Program-made: the position numbers and the translations under genes | The notes under the pieces: model-generated | Told to the model about the DNA's origin: nothing | What the model saw: the letters and a program-made list of their open reading frames with translations, nothing else | Databases searched by the model: none | NCBI RefSeq assembly: GCF_900095385.1 | Contig: NZ_FMID01000055.1 | Location: 1-64,000, forward strand | DNA length: 64,000 bases | Reading direction: 5' to 3' | Origin: Methanoculleus chikugoensis | GTDB taxonomy: Archaea > Halobacteriota > Methanomicrobia > Methanomicrobiales > Methanoculleaceae | Part shown: piece after piece, positions 18,629 to 27,339 of the stretch | Position numbering within the stretch: the stretch's first letter is position 1 | Layout of the letters: each line of letters opens with the position of its first letter

Positions 18629-19798
18629 TCACTTCCGGACGCTGACGATCTTGATGATGTCGCCGTTCTTCAGTTCCTGGGTGTCCTTGATCCGCATCCC
18701 GGTCTTTGCGTCGATGGCATACAGGAACCCCTCGCCGATATCGGTGTGAACCTGGTAGGCGAGGTCGCGAGAGGTCGACCCGCGCTTCATGAGGAACGCG
18801 TCGGGGAGAACCCTGCCCTTGCCGTCGGTGAGTTTATGCTCGTCCTCGACCGGGAAGACGACGATCCGGTCGAGGAGGTTGAAGACCGCGGCGTCCAGCG
18901 CCTTCTGAACGCCGGTGCCGTCGAACTTCTGCATGAACTCCGCGACCTTCGCGAGCCCGGCACGCTGCGCGGCGCTGAGGTTCGCCCCGGGGTTCTCGGT
19001 GAAACTCCGGTCGCCGGGGAGGTAACTGACGAACTTCCCCTCCGCGGCCATCCGGAGCGCAAGCTCGCCTGCAGCGCTTGCAAAGATGACGTCGTGCTTC
19101 ACGAGCCGCTCAAGGCACTCCTCCGGCGCCTGGTCGGCCTTGTTCCCAACGATCAGCATCGGCTTGCTGATCGCCATCAACTCCCGGCAGAACCGGATCA
19201 GGTCCTCCTCCCCCGCCGTCCGGAGTTCGATCCCGACCGCCCCGGTGGCGTCGCGGACGTGCTCGTAGGTGATCCCGAGGCCGGCAAAGACCTCGGCAAT
19301 CGCCGCCTCGAGCGAGAAGTCCCTCGCCTGGGCCTGCCGCAGGAGTTTCGCCCAGTTACGCGAGAGGATACCGTACATCCACATCGACATCTCGTACTGG
19401 AGGAACTCGATATCCTTTATGGGGTCACGCGAACCGATATCGATCGGGTTCCCTTCGGCATCCGTCGCACCGCTGGCATCGACGACCTGGATGACGGCGT
19501 CCGCCTGCCGGAGGTTGTCGAGGAACTGGTTGCCGAGCCCCCGCCCGAGGTGCGCCTCGGGGACGAGACCCGCCACGTCGATCAGCCCGACCGGGATGAA
19601 CCTGACCCCGTCCCGGCAGTTCTCGCACGGAACCTGCATCTCCCGGCACGGGCAGGCTGTCCGGACGTACGCGACGCCGTGGTTTGCATCGATGGTCGTG
19701 AACGGGTAATTGGCGATCTCAACCTGGGCAAGGGTCGCCGCCCTGAAAAACGTCGATTTTCCACAGTTTGGTTTTCCTGCAATGGCGAGTGTAATCAT
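18629..19798 (-). CDS. YchF/OLA1-type GTP/ATP-binding protein
   Basis: A 389-residue TRAFAC-class P-loop protein. Walker A GKPNCGKST is at residues 8-16. Switch regions follow (YPFTTIDANHGVAYV), with DVAGLVPEAHLGRGLGNQFL as the G3 region. A cysteine-rich insert (C-P-C ... C-E-N-C near residues 54-65) is characteristic of the archaeal branch. The nucleotide-specificity NKAD sits in IVGNKADQAPEE, and a C-terminal TGS-like domain ends with GDIIKIVSVRK. Family members associate with ribosomes; the physiological role is uncertain. A GGAG five bases upstream and a TATA-like GATATAATGG near 19850 support the start. Confidence 0.9.
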   Translation of the reverse strand: MITLAIAGKPNCGKSTFFRAATLAQVEIANYPFTTIDANHGVAYVRTACPCREMQVPCENCRDGVRFIPVGLIDVAGLVPEAHLGRGLGNQFLDNLRQADAVIQVVDASGATDAEGNPIDIGSRDPIKDIEFLQYEMSMWMYGILSRNWAKLLRQAQARDFSLEAAIAEVFAGLGITYEHVRDATGAVGIELRTAGEEDLIRFCRELMAISKPMLIVGNKADQAPEECLERLVKHDVIFASAAGELALRMAAEGKFVSYLPGDRSFTENPGANLSAAQRAGLAKVAEFMQKFDGTGVQKALDAAVFNLLDRIVVFPVEDEHKLTDGKGRVLPDAFLMKRGSTSRDLAYQVHTDIGEGFLYAIDAKTGMRIKDTQELKNGDIIKIVSVRK

Positions 19799-19951
19799 GA
19801 GAACTCCTGCCGCACCGTTAGGCTGAGAGTAGTGTTGGGCTATCCACCATTATATCACCTTCTTTCCCCGGCATAGCGGCCCTGGCCGTCCCGTTGCAGC
19901 CCCCACCACCGGTATGGGAGGTTCAATTAGGAGCAGCGACAACATGATTGC

Positions 19952-20542
19952 ATGAGTTTCGTAACCCGGAATACCTACTACTTCGATGCGCCGGGCGTAG
20001 AGAACACCCGCGACGCCGCCAGGTTCGCCGTCGAGCGGGCGCGGGAACTCGGCCTCAAAAAGATCGTTGTCGCGAGCAGCAGCGGCCGGACGGCTCTTGC
20101 CTTCCGGGATGCAATGGCGGGAACCGACCTCGAACTGATCGTCGTCACCCACGCGGTCGGGTTCTCAAAGCCCGGCGAGTGGGAGTTCTCGCCGGAGGCG
20201 GCCGGGACCCTCCGGGCGGAGGGCGCGAAGATCGTCACCGGCACGCACGCGCTCTCCGGGCTCGAGCGCGCGATATCCCGCTCACCGAGACTCGGGGGGA
20301 GTTCCCGCACGGAAGCAATCGCCGAGACATTGCGGCGGACGGTCGCGGTCGGCCTGAAGGTCGCGGTGGAGTGTATCCTCATCGCGGCGGACCAGGGAGC
20401 GGTCGGCGTCGATGAAGAGGTGGTCGCGGTCGGAGGCACTGCGACCGGGGCCGATACCGTCTGCGTCATCCGTCCCGCGCATACCGCAACGTTCTTCGAC
20501 CTGCAGGTGCGCGAGATCGTCGCCATGCCGAGGAACCGGTGA
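19952..20542 (+). CDS. Pyruvate kinase alpha/beta-domain-like protein
   Basis: A 196-residue stand-alone version of the C-terminal allosteric domain of pyruvate kinase: DAARFAVERARELGLKKIVV, VASSSGRTALAF, IVVTHAVGFSKPGEWEFSP and GADTVCVIRPAHTATFFDL. It lacks the catalytic TIM barrel. Such single-domain proteins are widespread in archaea as conserved hypotheticals, probably binding a small ligand. It ends overlapping the start of the next membrane protein gene by four bases (GTGA), so they are co-translated. Confidence 0.85.
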   Translation: MSFVTRNTYYFDAPGVENTRDAARFAVERARELGLKKIVVASSSGRTALAFRDAMAGTDLELIVVTHAVGFSKPGEWEFSPEAAGTLRAEGAKIVTGTHALSGLERAISRSPRLGGSSRTEAIAETLRRTVAVGLKVAVECILIAADQGAVGVDEEVVAVGGTATGADTVCVIRPAHTATFFDLQVREIVAMPRNR

Positions 20543-21372
20543 GCATGACGCTCGAATCGGTCACCGGTGCCGCCGGACTCCTCCGGCAGCACCCCGTCCT
20601 CTGGTCGGTCGGCCTCGTCATGGGCGCTCTCGCGGTTCTCAACCTCGTCATCCCCATCTACGGCGGGGCGTTCTACACGGAGCCTCTGGCGCTCCTGCAA
20701 CTTCTCGTGACGCCGTTTTTAGCCGGCGGCGTCTACGGCACGATCCGTGCGGAGAACTTCTCCGTCGGCGAGTTCGTGCAGTCGGGGAAGACCTACTACT
20801 TCCGGATACTCCTCCCGGCGCTGGTCATCTTCTTCGCGGTCATCCTGACCATCATTCTGCTCGCGATACCGCTCGCGCTCATCGGTGCCGGAGCCGCCGC
20901 AACCATGGCCCCGCTCCTCCTCGGGGTCATCCTCTCGATCGCCTTCTTCACGTTCTTCTACGACACCGTGGCGGTCTTTGAAGAGACGGGCGTCTTCGAG
21001 TCGATTCGGAGGAGCATTGAGTTCGTCATGAACAACCTCGGCAGCGTTCTCGTCTTCTACCTGACAAACATCGTCGTCTTCGCGGTGCTCGGGTTTTTGG
21101 CCCTCTTTGCCTGGACGGCTCTCCTCCTGGAGAAACTCGAACCGCTCACCACCATGAGCCCCGACGAACTCCAGGCGGTGATGCCGGAGGATCTCCTCGC
21201 GCTCATCGGGACGGAAGGGATATGGATCACCGCGATCGTCTATGCCGTCGTGATCGTGCTCTTCTCGGTCTTTCTCTACGCCTACAAGGCGAGTTTCTTC
21301 AGAAACCACGCGGGCGTCTCCCAGATACAGCAGGGAGAGTACGACGAGAAGGGGCGGTGGTATAAGTACTGA
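20539..21372 (+). CDS. Multi-pass membrane protein, unknown function
   Basis: A 277-residue integral membrane protein with about six hydrophobic segments, for example VGLVMGALAVLNLVIPIYGG, LLPALVIFFAVILTIILLAI, AATMAPLLLGVILSIAFFTF, VLVFYLTNIVVFAVLGFLAL and AIVYAVVIVLFSVFLYAY. Its layout resembles archaeal DUF4013/DUF7847-type proteins. The GTG at 20539 overlaps the previous stop; an ATG six bases downstream (20545) is an equally likely start. No transport signature is recognised. Confidence 0.78.
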   Translation: MSMTLESVTGAAGLLRQHPVLWSVGLVMGALAVLNLVIPIYGGAFYTEPLALLQLLVTPFLAGGVYGTIRAENFSVGEFVQSGKTYYFRILLPALVIFFAVILTIILLAIPLALIGAGAAATMAPLLLGVILSIAFFTFFYDTVAVFEETGVFESIRRSIEFVMNNLGSVLVFYLTNIVVFAVLGFLALFAWTALLLEKLEPLTTMSPDELQAVMPEDLLALIGTEGIWITAIVYAVVIVLFSVFLYAYKASFFRNHAGVSQIQQGEYDEKGRWYKY

Positions 21373-21420
21373 CGTGGCCGGAGAGGCGTTTTATTCTTTT
21401 TTCCTCGTACCCGCTTGATA

Positions 21421-21500
21421 GAGTGAACCGGGAGACGGGGACAGCTCGCACCTGACGGTGCTCAAACTCCGGTTCTACGAACCCTCGCACCCCCCACCAC
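21421..21500. repeat. Short-palindrome intergenic repeat (family 2, copy b)
   Basis: CTCGCACCTGACGGTGCTCAA followed by ACTCCGGTTCTACGAACCCTCGCACC shares the GCACC-GGTGC and GAAC-GTTC hairpins of the copies near 1227 and 26846. Confidence 0.5.
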
Positions 21501-21541
21501 CGATCACTACCCATAAAACCCCTCGCGGCTAACGCCTCTGG

Positions 21542-22000
21542 ATGAAAGTGATGGTCGGGGGGACGTTCGATCCCCTGCATGCCGGACACCGGAAACTCCT
21601 CTCCCGCTCCTTCGAGCTCGCCGGGCCCGACGGAGAGGTGATCATCGGGTTGACGACCGACGAGTTTGCCGGTGCAAAGGTGCACCCCGTCCACAACTAC
21701 AAAAAACGGCTTGAGAACATCACGTTGTTTATCCGCGAACACGGTTACACCGCAACGTGGACGGTCGAGCCGCTTGCCGACCGCTACGGCAGCGCCATCG
21801 TTGCGGACTTCGACATCCTCGTCGTCTCCGAGGAGACCTTCCCGGTCGCCGTGGAGATCAACGAAATCCGGCGCGAGCGCGGGAAAAGAAAGGTGGACCT
21901 TCACGAGATCTCCTGCGTCCTCGCCGAGGACGGCCGGCGGATCTCGAGCACCCGTATCTGCCGGGGCGAGATCGACCGGCACGGACGCCTGATCAGATGA
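21542..22000 (+). CDS. coaD: Phosphopantetheine adenylyltransferase, archaeal type
   Basis: A 152-residue cytidylyltransferase-like enzyme with GGTFDPLHAGH at residues 6-16, KRLENITLFI in the middle, and a C-terminal ISSTRICRGEIDRHG, the classic nucleotide-binding motif. The archaeal PPAT converts 4'-phosphopantetheine and ATP to dephospho-CoA, the penultimate step of CoA synthesis. It converges with pyrI, overlapping by eight bases. A complete gene of usual length. Confidence 0.93.
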   Translation: MKVMVGGTFDPLHAGHRKLLSRSFELAGPDGEVIIGLTTDEFAGAKVHPVHNYKKRLENITLFIREHGYTATWTVEPLADRYGSAIVADFDILVVSEETFPVAVEINEIRRERGKRKVDLHEISCVLAEDGRRISSTRICRGEIDRHGRLIR

Positions 22001-22460
22001 TGTGGTTTGCGATATCGTCCTTGATCAGCCAGTCGCAGTAGAGGCAGTGCAGTCCCTTGTCGAGCACCTCAAACGTGCTCGCGACAGGCTCGTTCGTGTT
22101 CGTGATGCAGCCGGGGTTCGGGCACCTGACTACCCCCCGGAGAATCTCCGGAATCTCCACGCCTTTCTTCTCCACGACCTTGTAGTCGCGGATGATGTTG
22201 ATCTTCGCATGCGGCGCAAGCAGGGCGATTCGGTCGACCTCCTCCGTCCGGAGCTCGCGGTTCTCGATCTTGACGATATCCTTCTTCCCCATCCGCTTGC
22301 TCTCGACGTTCGTCGCGATGCTCAGGCATTCCCGGGTCGACCCGGTGATACCGAGGATCCGGAGCACGTTCAGCGCCTCGCCGGCCGTGATATGGTCGAT
22401 GACGGTGCCGTTCTTGATGGGGCTGACGAGCAGCCCTCGTGAGGGATCTTTCCGGCTCAT
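21993..22460 (-). CDS. pyrI: Aspartate carbamoyltransferase regulatory chain
   Basis: A 155-residue PyrI. The N-terminal allosteric domain begins LLVSPIKNGTVIDHITAGEA. The C-terminal zinc domain has four cysteines in VRCPNPGCITNTNE and GLHCLYCDWLIKDD (CX4C...CX2C), which tether it to PyrB. It binds the feedback effectors CTP and ATP. Its ATG overlaps the pyrB stop by four bases, so subunits are co-translated in the order B-I. Confidence 0.95.
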   Translation of the reverse strand: MSRKDPSRGLLVSPIKNGTVIDHITAGEALNVLRILGITGSTRECLSIATNVESKRMGKKDIVKIENRELRTEEVDRIALLAPHAKINIIRDYKVVEKKGVEIPEILRGVVRCPNPGCITNTNEPVASTFEVLDKGLHCLYCDWLIKDDIANHII

Positions 22461-23353
22461 CTCATCACCTCGTGGAGGAGCGCCATCCTGACGGGGACAC
22501 CGTTCCTCGCCTGCTCGAAGTAGCGTGCGTACGGCGTGCGGTCGACCGCCGGGTCGATCTCTCCCGCGCGCGGGAGCGGGTGGAGGATCATCAGCCGCTC
22601 TTTCACGCCGTCGAGCAGGTCGGTCGTGATCCGGTAACTGGACGCGACGTTGTAATAGGATGCCGAGTCCGGGAACCGTTCGCGCTGGATCCTCGTCACG
22701 TAGAGGACGTCGAGTTCCCGGATCGCCTCCTCGACGTTCGGGTGCTCGACGACCTCCATGCCGCGCTCCCGCAGTTCGAGGGCGATGTTTGCCGGCATCT
22801 CGAGCCCCCCCGGTGCAATCGTGTGCAGCGTGACGCCGTAGAGGGAGAGGGCAAGTGCAAGTGAGTGCGCCGTCCTGCCGTAGCGGAGATCCCCTAAAAG
22901 CCCGACGTCGATCCCGTCGACCGGCATCGACTGCCTGATGGTGTAGAGGTCGAGCAGCGTCTGGCTCGGGTGCTGCCCCGCGCCGTCGCCGGCGTTGATG
23001 ATCGGCACCGTGGCGAACTCGCTTGCGAGTCTGGCCGCTCCCTCCTTCGGATGCCTGAGCACGATGGCGTCCACGTAGCTGCTTATCACCCGGATGGTGT
23101 CTGCGAGCGTCTCTCCCTTGACGATTGAACTCGCCTCCACGGAATCGACGCTGATCGACTTTCCGCCGAGCCGGGCCATCGCCGTCGCAAACGACATCCT
23201 TGTCCTGGTGCTGGGCTCGAAGAAGAGAAGCGCCACGAGTTTGTCGTCAAGCATTCCGGGCCGATAATTGCCGGTGTCGAACTCCTGCGCCCGGTCGAGC
23301 AGGTAATCGAGATCGCTCCTTTCAAAATCGCGGATCGAGATAATGTGATACAT
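22457..23353 (-). CDS. pyrB: Aspartate carbamoyltransferase catalytic chain
   Basis: A 299-residue catalytic subunit starting [20 protein letters not shown]. The carbamoyl-phosphate motif [16 protein letters not shown] is intact, [17 protein letters not shown] follows, then HPKEGA, the [12 protein letters not shown] loop and [10 protein letters not shown]. It condenses carbamoyl phosphate with aspartate, committing flux to pyrimidines. The start at 23353 fits the family N-terminus; in-frame sequence up to 23443 is not family-like. A reverse-strand AT-rich AAAAGGTATTTAG near 23452-23464 may be the promoter. Confidence 0.95.
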   Translation of the reverse strand: MYHIISIRDFERSDLDYLLDRAQEFDTGNYRPGMLDDKLVALLFFEPSTRTRMSFATAMARLGGKSISVDSVEASSIVKGETLADTIRVISSYVDAIVLRHPKEGAARLASEFATVPIINAGDGAGQHPSQTLLDLYTIRQSMPVDGIDVGLLGDLRYGRTAHSLALALSLYGVTLHTIAPGGLEMPANIALELRERGMEVVEHPNVEEAIRELDVLYVTRIQRERFPDSASYYNVASSYRITTDLLDGVKERLMILHPLPRAGEIDPAVDRTPYARYFEQARNGVPVRMALLHEVMR

Positions 23354-23537
23354 CGTGCGGCTACCTTCCGGGGCATTTGATCCGGCACGGGAGCCCGGAT
23401 TGTTCCGCCCCTCTTCTCTCCTGAATAGTGGTTCGCCGCGCACCCACTAAATACCTTTTTTTCGGGGGCGTGCCCTACCCCCATGACAACCTTTGTCACC
23501 TTCGCCCGCCTCATACTATTTTCAGGAGAAGAAGCGC

Positions 23538-23726
23538 ATGTCCGAAGAGAATGTAGAGTACGCGCCTGAAGTCTGCTGCCACTGCGAGGGGCTCGGGTGC
23601 ATGTACTGCAACAAAACAGGCACCGTGATGGTGCCGCAACCCTCGCAGAAGTGCAGGCACTGCGACGGGGAATGCTGCATTTATTGTGGCTACACCGGGT
23701 GGGAACACCCGCTGAAGGAACATTAA
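23538..23726 (+). CDS. Small cysteine-rich CXXCXG zinc-finger protein
   Basis: A 62-residue protein with DnaJ-like cysteine repeats: CCHCEGLGCMYCNKTG and CRHCDGECCIYCGYTGWE. Each half could bind one zinc, giving a stand-alone DnaJ-type zinc finger without a J domain. ATG 23538 has CAGGAG nine bases upstream; a longer frame from 23493 lacks support. It is divergent from pyrB. The function is unknown; chaperone or RNA-binding roles are both possible. Confidence 0.75.
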   Translation: MSEENVEYAPEVCCHCEGLGCMYCNKTGTVMVPQPSQKCRHCDGECCIYCGYTGWEHPLKEH

Positions 23727-23730
23727 CTCT

Positions 23731-24456
23731 CTATTTTCGCGCGACCGTGATGTAACCGCTGTGACCGACCCTGGTCGAGGGGCGGGTCCCCCGGGCGGAG
23801 CGCGTCAGTTCCCGTTCCATGCACTCGTAGCAGTGAACGTCGCGGAAGAGCGGCGTTGCGGCGTCGAGCGCGACGAACGTGTGTTCGAGGAACGGCGTGT
23901 AGCAGGAGAGATAGCCGCCGGGCGAGAGGAGCGAGAAGGCGTGCTCCACGTGTGCCGGCGTTATCGTGAGGTCAAGGTGCACGACGTCGAACTCGCCGGT
24001 CGCTTCGAGCATATCAGCGGCGACCACCTCGACGTTATCGAGTCGGGCGTTTCGGATGTTCTTCTCCGCGAGCCGGGCGAACTCCGGGCGCACCTCGTAG
24101 GTCTTCACGCTGCTGGCGATGCTCCCGAAGTAGATTGCGGCGACGCCGCTTCCGGTTCCGGCGTCGAGGACACAGTCGTCGCGGTTCATCCCCGTGTAGG
24201 CGATCACCATGCCGATGTCCTTCGGGAGCATGGGCGCGCCGCTCCGTTTTGCGTGGACGAAGAAGTCGGTCGGCCGGGGGCGCAGCACGGTGAACGGAAC
24301 GTTGAGGTGAGTCCGGATCTCCTCTCCGGGGTTCATGCCCACGAGCGCCCCGAGATCGATCATCCCCCGGTCGGTGGAGAACTTTCCTTCGCCCGCCGTC
24401 ACGAAGTACTCGCGGTCATTGCCGACGAGCAGAAGACGTTCGCCGGTCTCGATCAT
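23731..24456 (-). CDS. trmI: tRNA (adenine-N1)-methyltransferase TrmI-like
   Basis: A 241-residue class I methyltransferase of the archaeal TrmI family. A small N-terminal beta domain (ERLLLVGNDREYFVTAGEGK) precedes the Rossmann fold with SAM motif VLDAGTGSGVAAIYFG, acidic loop TYEVRPEFARLAEKN, and motif IV DVVHLDLTITPAHV (bacterial/archaeal TrmI usually has DLP; here DLT). Family enzymes make m1A57/58 in the T-loop. It is last in a recJ/PUA/NAC/trmI operon, overlapping the NAC gene by four bases. Confidence 0.87.
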   Translation of the reverse strand: MIETGERLLLVGNDREYFVTAGEGKFSTDRGMIDLGALVGMNPGEEIRTHLNVPFTVLRPRPTDFFVHAKRSGAPMLPKDIGMVIAYTGMNRDDCVLDAGTGSGVAAIYFGSIASSVKTYEVRPEFARLAEKNIRNARLDNVEVVAADMLEATGEFDVVHLDLTITPAHVEHAFSLLSPGGYLSCYTPFLEHTFVALDAATPLFRDVHCYECMERELTRSARGTRPSTRVGHSGYITVARK

Positions 24457-24794
24457 TGCTGCGCGAGTTTCAGGATCGCTTCGGCGATGTCGCCGCGGGT
24501 CTCGACGAGCGCCGCCCGTGCGGCCTCCTCGGTTGCCCCGGCCTGCGATGCAACGAGGGCGACGTCGTCGTCGGGGATCTCCGGGACGGCCTCTTCGAAC
24601 CGGGCCTCCCCCGTGAGCTGGTAGGTGGTGACCCCCTGCATGGTGGTCGCGACGACCTGGGCATCGTCAAAGACGTAGTTTCCCGCGGGGGTGTAGATGA
24701 CGACCTTCTCGACGCCCTCGATCTCCTCCATCTCCATGCCCATCTGCTTCATCATCTGCTTCATCTTTTTCGGGTTTATCTTTCCTGGAAACAT
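24453..24794 (-). CDS. nac: Nascent polypeptide-associated complex protein
   Basis: A 113-residue archaeal alpha-NAC. The basic N-terminus MFPGKINPKKMKQMMKQMG precedes the NAC beta-barrel (VEKVVIYTPAGNYVFDDAQV ... YQLTGEA). A C-terminal UBA domain (DDDVALVASQAGATEEAARA) completes it. Archaeal NAC is a homodimer that binds ribosomes and shields nascent chains. It overlaps the PUA gene by 19 bases and trmI by four; linkage of a PUA protein with NAC is conserved in archaea. Confidence 0.95.
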   Translation of the reverse strand: MFPGKINPKKMKQMMKQMGMEMEEIEGVEKVVIYTPAGNYVFDDAQVVATTMQGVTTYQLTGEARFEEAVPEIPDDDVALVASQAGATEEAARAALVETRGDIAEAILKLAQQ

Positions 24795-25276
24795 TCGGAA
24801 CCTCTCCCCTGCCGTACTTTTACCGCTACACCGTAATTAAATGCCAGTATCTCCCGCCCGGAGAGCAGGGCTGCCCCGGTGGCGAGGAGGACGTCGTCGC
24901 CGGTCACCACCAGCACCTCGTCCCCTGCGCGGATGCCCTCGTCGGCAGCGACGACGTGTTTCGCCATCGCGTTCTTCCCGTCCGCGATGAAGGGCGCCAC
25001 GTCCTCCTGCACCGCCACCCGATAGGCCGGGGGGGCGAGATGGACGGCGAGCCGCTCCGCTGCGGCTATTCCGAGGGTCAGGCGGCCGTCCTGCGCGCGA
25101 ACGGTCGCAAGCCTCTCCTTTCCGAGGCGCACCTGGCGGATGCGCCCGGTCGTCGAGAACTGGAAGGCGCACTCGTCGGGGAAGATCGCGGCTCCGGCTC
25201 CTGCGCCGAACTGGAAGTCAGCTATCGTCCGGATCCGCCGAAGCGAACTGTCGTTTGAGTATTCGGTTGACACCAT
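24776..25276 (-). CDS. PUA-domain RNA-binding protein
   Basis: About 166 residues. The N-terminal portion (LRRIRTIADFQFGAGAGAAI) and middle are followed by a C-terminal PUA domain (AKHVVAADEGIRAGDEVLVV ... LAFNYGVAVKVRQ). It lies between the recJ-like and NAC genes and overlaps the former by 59 bases. The start ATG at 25276 has GGAG seven bases upstream, inside recJ. The role is likely RNA binding or modification linked to translation, by analogy with other PUA proteins; the exact target is unknown. Confidence 0.82.
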   Translation of the reverse strand: MVSTEYSNDSSLRRIRTIADFQFGAGAGAAIFPDECAFQFSTTGRIRQVRLGKERLATVRAQDGRLTLGIAAAERLAVHLAPPAYRVAVQEDVAPFIADGKNAMAKHVVAADEGIRAGDEVLVVTGDDVLLATGAALLSGREILAFNYGVAVKVRQGRGSECFQER

Positions 25277-26615
25277 CAACAAACTCCTCTTCTGTATCGT
25301 GGGGGATGAATGCTCCGGCGGCGATCCGGTGCCCGCCGCCTGCGCCGCCGACCTCTGCCGCCGCCTCGATGAGCGCCTCGCAGAGATCGACCCCGCGGCC
25401 GAGCGCCCACTCGTTCGTCCGCATCGAGACCTTCGTCACCTCCGGCTCGTCCACCATCGCGGCGAGCACCATCATGGGCTTCTTCCAGTTCAGTTTGGAG
25501 AGCGCCATGCCTGCCCCGATCCCGACGATGGTGTCGGGGAAGCGGTCGCCGGTGTGGACGTACTGGAGGTGCGAGAGTTCGGTGACTCCAGTATCAAGGA
25601 TGTACTGGAGCAGGTCGCGGATGACCGTCCGGTGGTGGGCGAGCATATGCTCGGCGTCGCGATAGGCCTCCCCGCGCTCCCCGTGACAGATGCTGCTCCC
25701 TATCCGGGGTTTTGCCCACCGGCCGCAGGCGTTCAGGAGGGTGGCGTACTCGGAGGCGTTCCGGAGCGGCGTCCGCTCCGGTTCGTCGGGGAAGATGTAG
25801 GTCTCGGCGAGCAGGCGGTCGGTCTCCCTCCCGTGGGCAATGAGCTGCTGGGCGAGGGCGCTGATGATCGTGCGCCGGTCGTCGAACGGGAGTTCTTCCC
25901 AGACGAGCCACCCGCCTCGCGGGTTCTTCAGTTCGACGCCGAGCCGCTCGAGGAACCGGAGTGCGGCGTTCGTGTTGTTCGAGATTCCGTCGATATAGGG
26001 GTCGTCGCAGTAGCCGAGGCAGACATGGAGCGGGCGGGTGGACGTCCCGTAACAGTTCAGGTCGCGGCCCCGCACGAGGATGTTGCCGTACTCGACGCCG
26101 TCCTGGACGATCTCGCGTGCCGGACCGACCAGCCCGCAGTTCTCGCGGGCCATCATGTCCCCGACGTTCCCGATGACGGCGAGTTTGGCGAGGTCGATGT
26201 TTGTGGAATCGATCGCCTTTGCGACCAGGTAGGCGATCCCGGCGGCGCTCATCCGGGTGATGCCGTAGTCAAGGCTGTTCACCTGGGGGTAGGCCGTGCC
26301 GGAGGGCTGGCCGACGTGGTGGTCGAGGATCAGGACTTCGTCGGCGGAAAGGCCGTGTTCCTCAAGAAGGTTCTGCTGCCCGGCCCCGAGGTCGGCGAAG
26401 AGTTTCAGGGACCCGTCCCTCGGGACATGGCGCATCGCCATCGGTTCGAGCTGGCGGACGAAGACGGACGTGACGGGGATACCCTCGCGGGCAAGCGCCT
26501 GCGCAAGGATCGCCTCCGTGCTGATGCCGTCGGCGTCGATGTGGGAGACGATCGTCACCGACTCCGCATCACCGATGATATCCGCCGCTCTCCGCAGATC
26601 GTTCTCGAAGCCCAT
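25218..26615 (-). CDS. DHH-family RecJ-like exonuclease
   Basis: A 465-residue DHH/DHHA1 phosphoesterase. Motif I is SHIDADGIST, motif II FADLGAGQ, motif III the eponymous LDHHVGQP, and the DHHA1 substrate-binding motif is GGGHRIAAGAF near the C-terminus. This matches archaeal RecJ-like proteins (GAN/RecJ-Cdc45 group), which are 5'-3' or 3'-5' nucleases tied to the replisome or to RNA degradation. The start MGFENDLRRAADIIG at 26615 is preferred; GTG at 26621 is possible because the only GGAG abuts the ATG. It heads the operon with PUA, NAC and trmI. Confidence 0.87.
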   Translation of the reverse strand: MGFENDLRRAADIIGDAESVTIVSHIDADGISTEAILAQALAREGIPVTSVFVRQLEPMAMRHVPRDGSLKLFADLGAGQQNLLEEHGLSADEVLILDHHVGQPSGTAYPQVNSLDYGITRMSAAGIAYLVAKAIDSTNIDLAKLAVIGNVGDMMARENCGLVGPAREIVQDGVEYGNILVRGRDLNCYGTSTRPLHVCLGYCDDPYIDGISNNTNAALRFLERLGVELKNPRGGWLVWEELPFDDRRTIISALAQQLIAHGRETDRLLAETYIFPDEPERTPLRNASEYATLLNACGRWAKPRIGSSICHGERGEAYRDAEHMLAHHRTVIRDLLQYILDTGVTELSHLQYVHTGDRFPDTIVGIGAGMALSKLNWKKPMMVLAAMVDEPEVTKVSMRTNEWALGRGVDLCEALIEAAAEVGGAGGGHRIAAGAFIPHDTEEEFVDGVNRILKRQFASADPDDS

Positions 26616-27339
26616 CTCCACAGTAGTGCGTCGTGAAGTGTCAATAATGCATGGGGGTGTGGAGGGTATCGGGGGGTTTGGGGCAGTCGGCGAAGTGGAG
26701 AACTGGAGCATGAGTGGCTTGAGTCTTCAAGCGACGGACTATGCAACCTGTTCCAGTGGTCGTCTGGGCGTGCCTAGTATGTCCCAACGTCGGAACAACC
26801 GCAACGATGAAGGCCCCGTACGCTGGCCTGCGTGGACTGCGCACCTGACGGTGCTCATGCTCCTGCCCTACGGCCAGTCGCCAGTCCAAGACCTTCGGTC
26901 TTCTCCAGCGATGTCCCCTGGGGACATCGCCTATCGCCACGCACTGCCCCCGCCCCTCGGGGCGGGGGAGGAGGTCGGAGGCCGGGCGGGGTGGGGGCAC
27001 AGGTATAATCTTCAGAGGTAGAGACAGGGGAGGGGGGATGCTCCCCCTCCCCGTCAGCCTCTCCCCCAATGGCGATAGCCTGTGGAAATCCGTGTAAGGC
27101 ACGTGCGGTCGAGAACAATCCCGACACCCGTGGGTGCACCGCGTATACGGCGTATGGTGCACGGTATGCGACCGAGCAATCCGGGCACCAGTGGGTGCAC
27201 CGGTTGCACCCTGGCTGCTCGTCTGTCATCCCTCCCCTGAACCGGCAGTCTTCCCAGCATCTCTCCGGGCGGAAACTAAAACTATCTAAGAAAGAAACGC
27301 CATAGCACCGATCAGACAACGCTCCTGGAGGGACGGGAC
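26616..27339. repeat. GC-rich dispersed repeat locus 2 (inverted) and direct repeats
   Basis: This 724-base intergenic region between divergent genes has no credible ORF. A family 2 palindrome copy lies at about 26838-26910 (GCACCTGACGGTGC, CCTTCGG). One unit of the GC-rich repeat lies in inverse orientation at 26932-27077, from TATCGCCAC through the CCCCGCCCCTCGGGGCGGGG hairpin and the GGGGAGG/CCTCCCC stem to ATGGCGATA. Two imperfect 26-base direct repeats with core GTGGGTGCACCG follow at 27116-27141 and 27177-27202. Confidence 0.75.

Noticed and set aside
27116-27202. Possible CRISPR remnant
   Set aside because: Only two repeat copies, with several mismatches, one 35-base spacer and no cas gene in the window.
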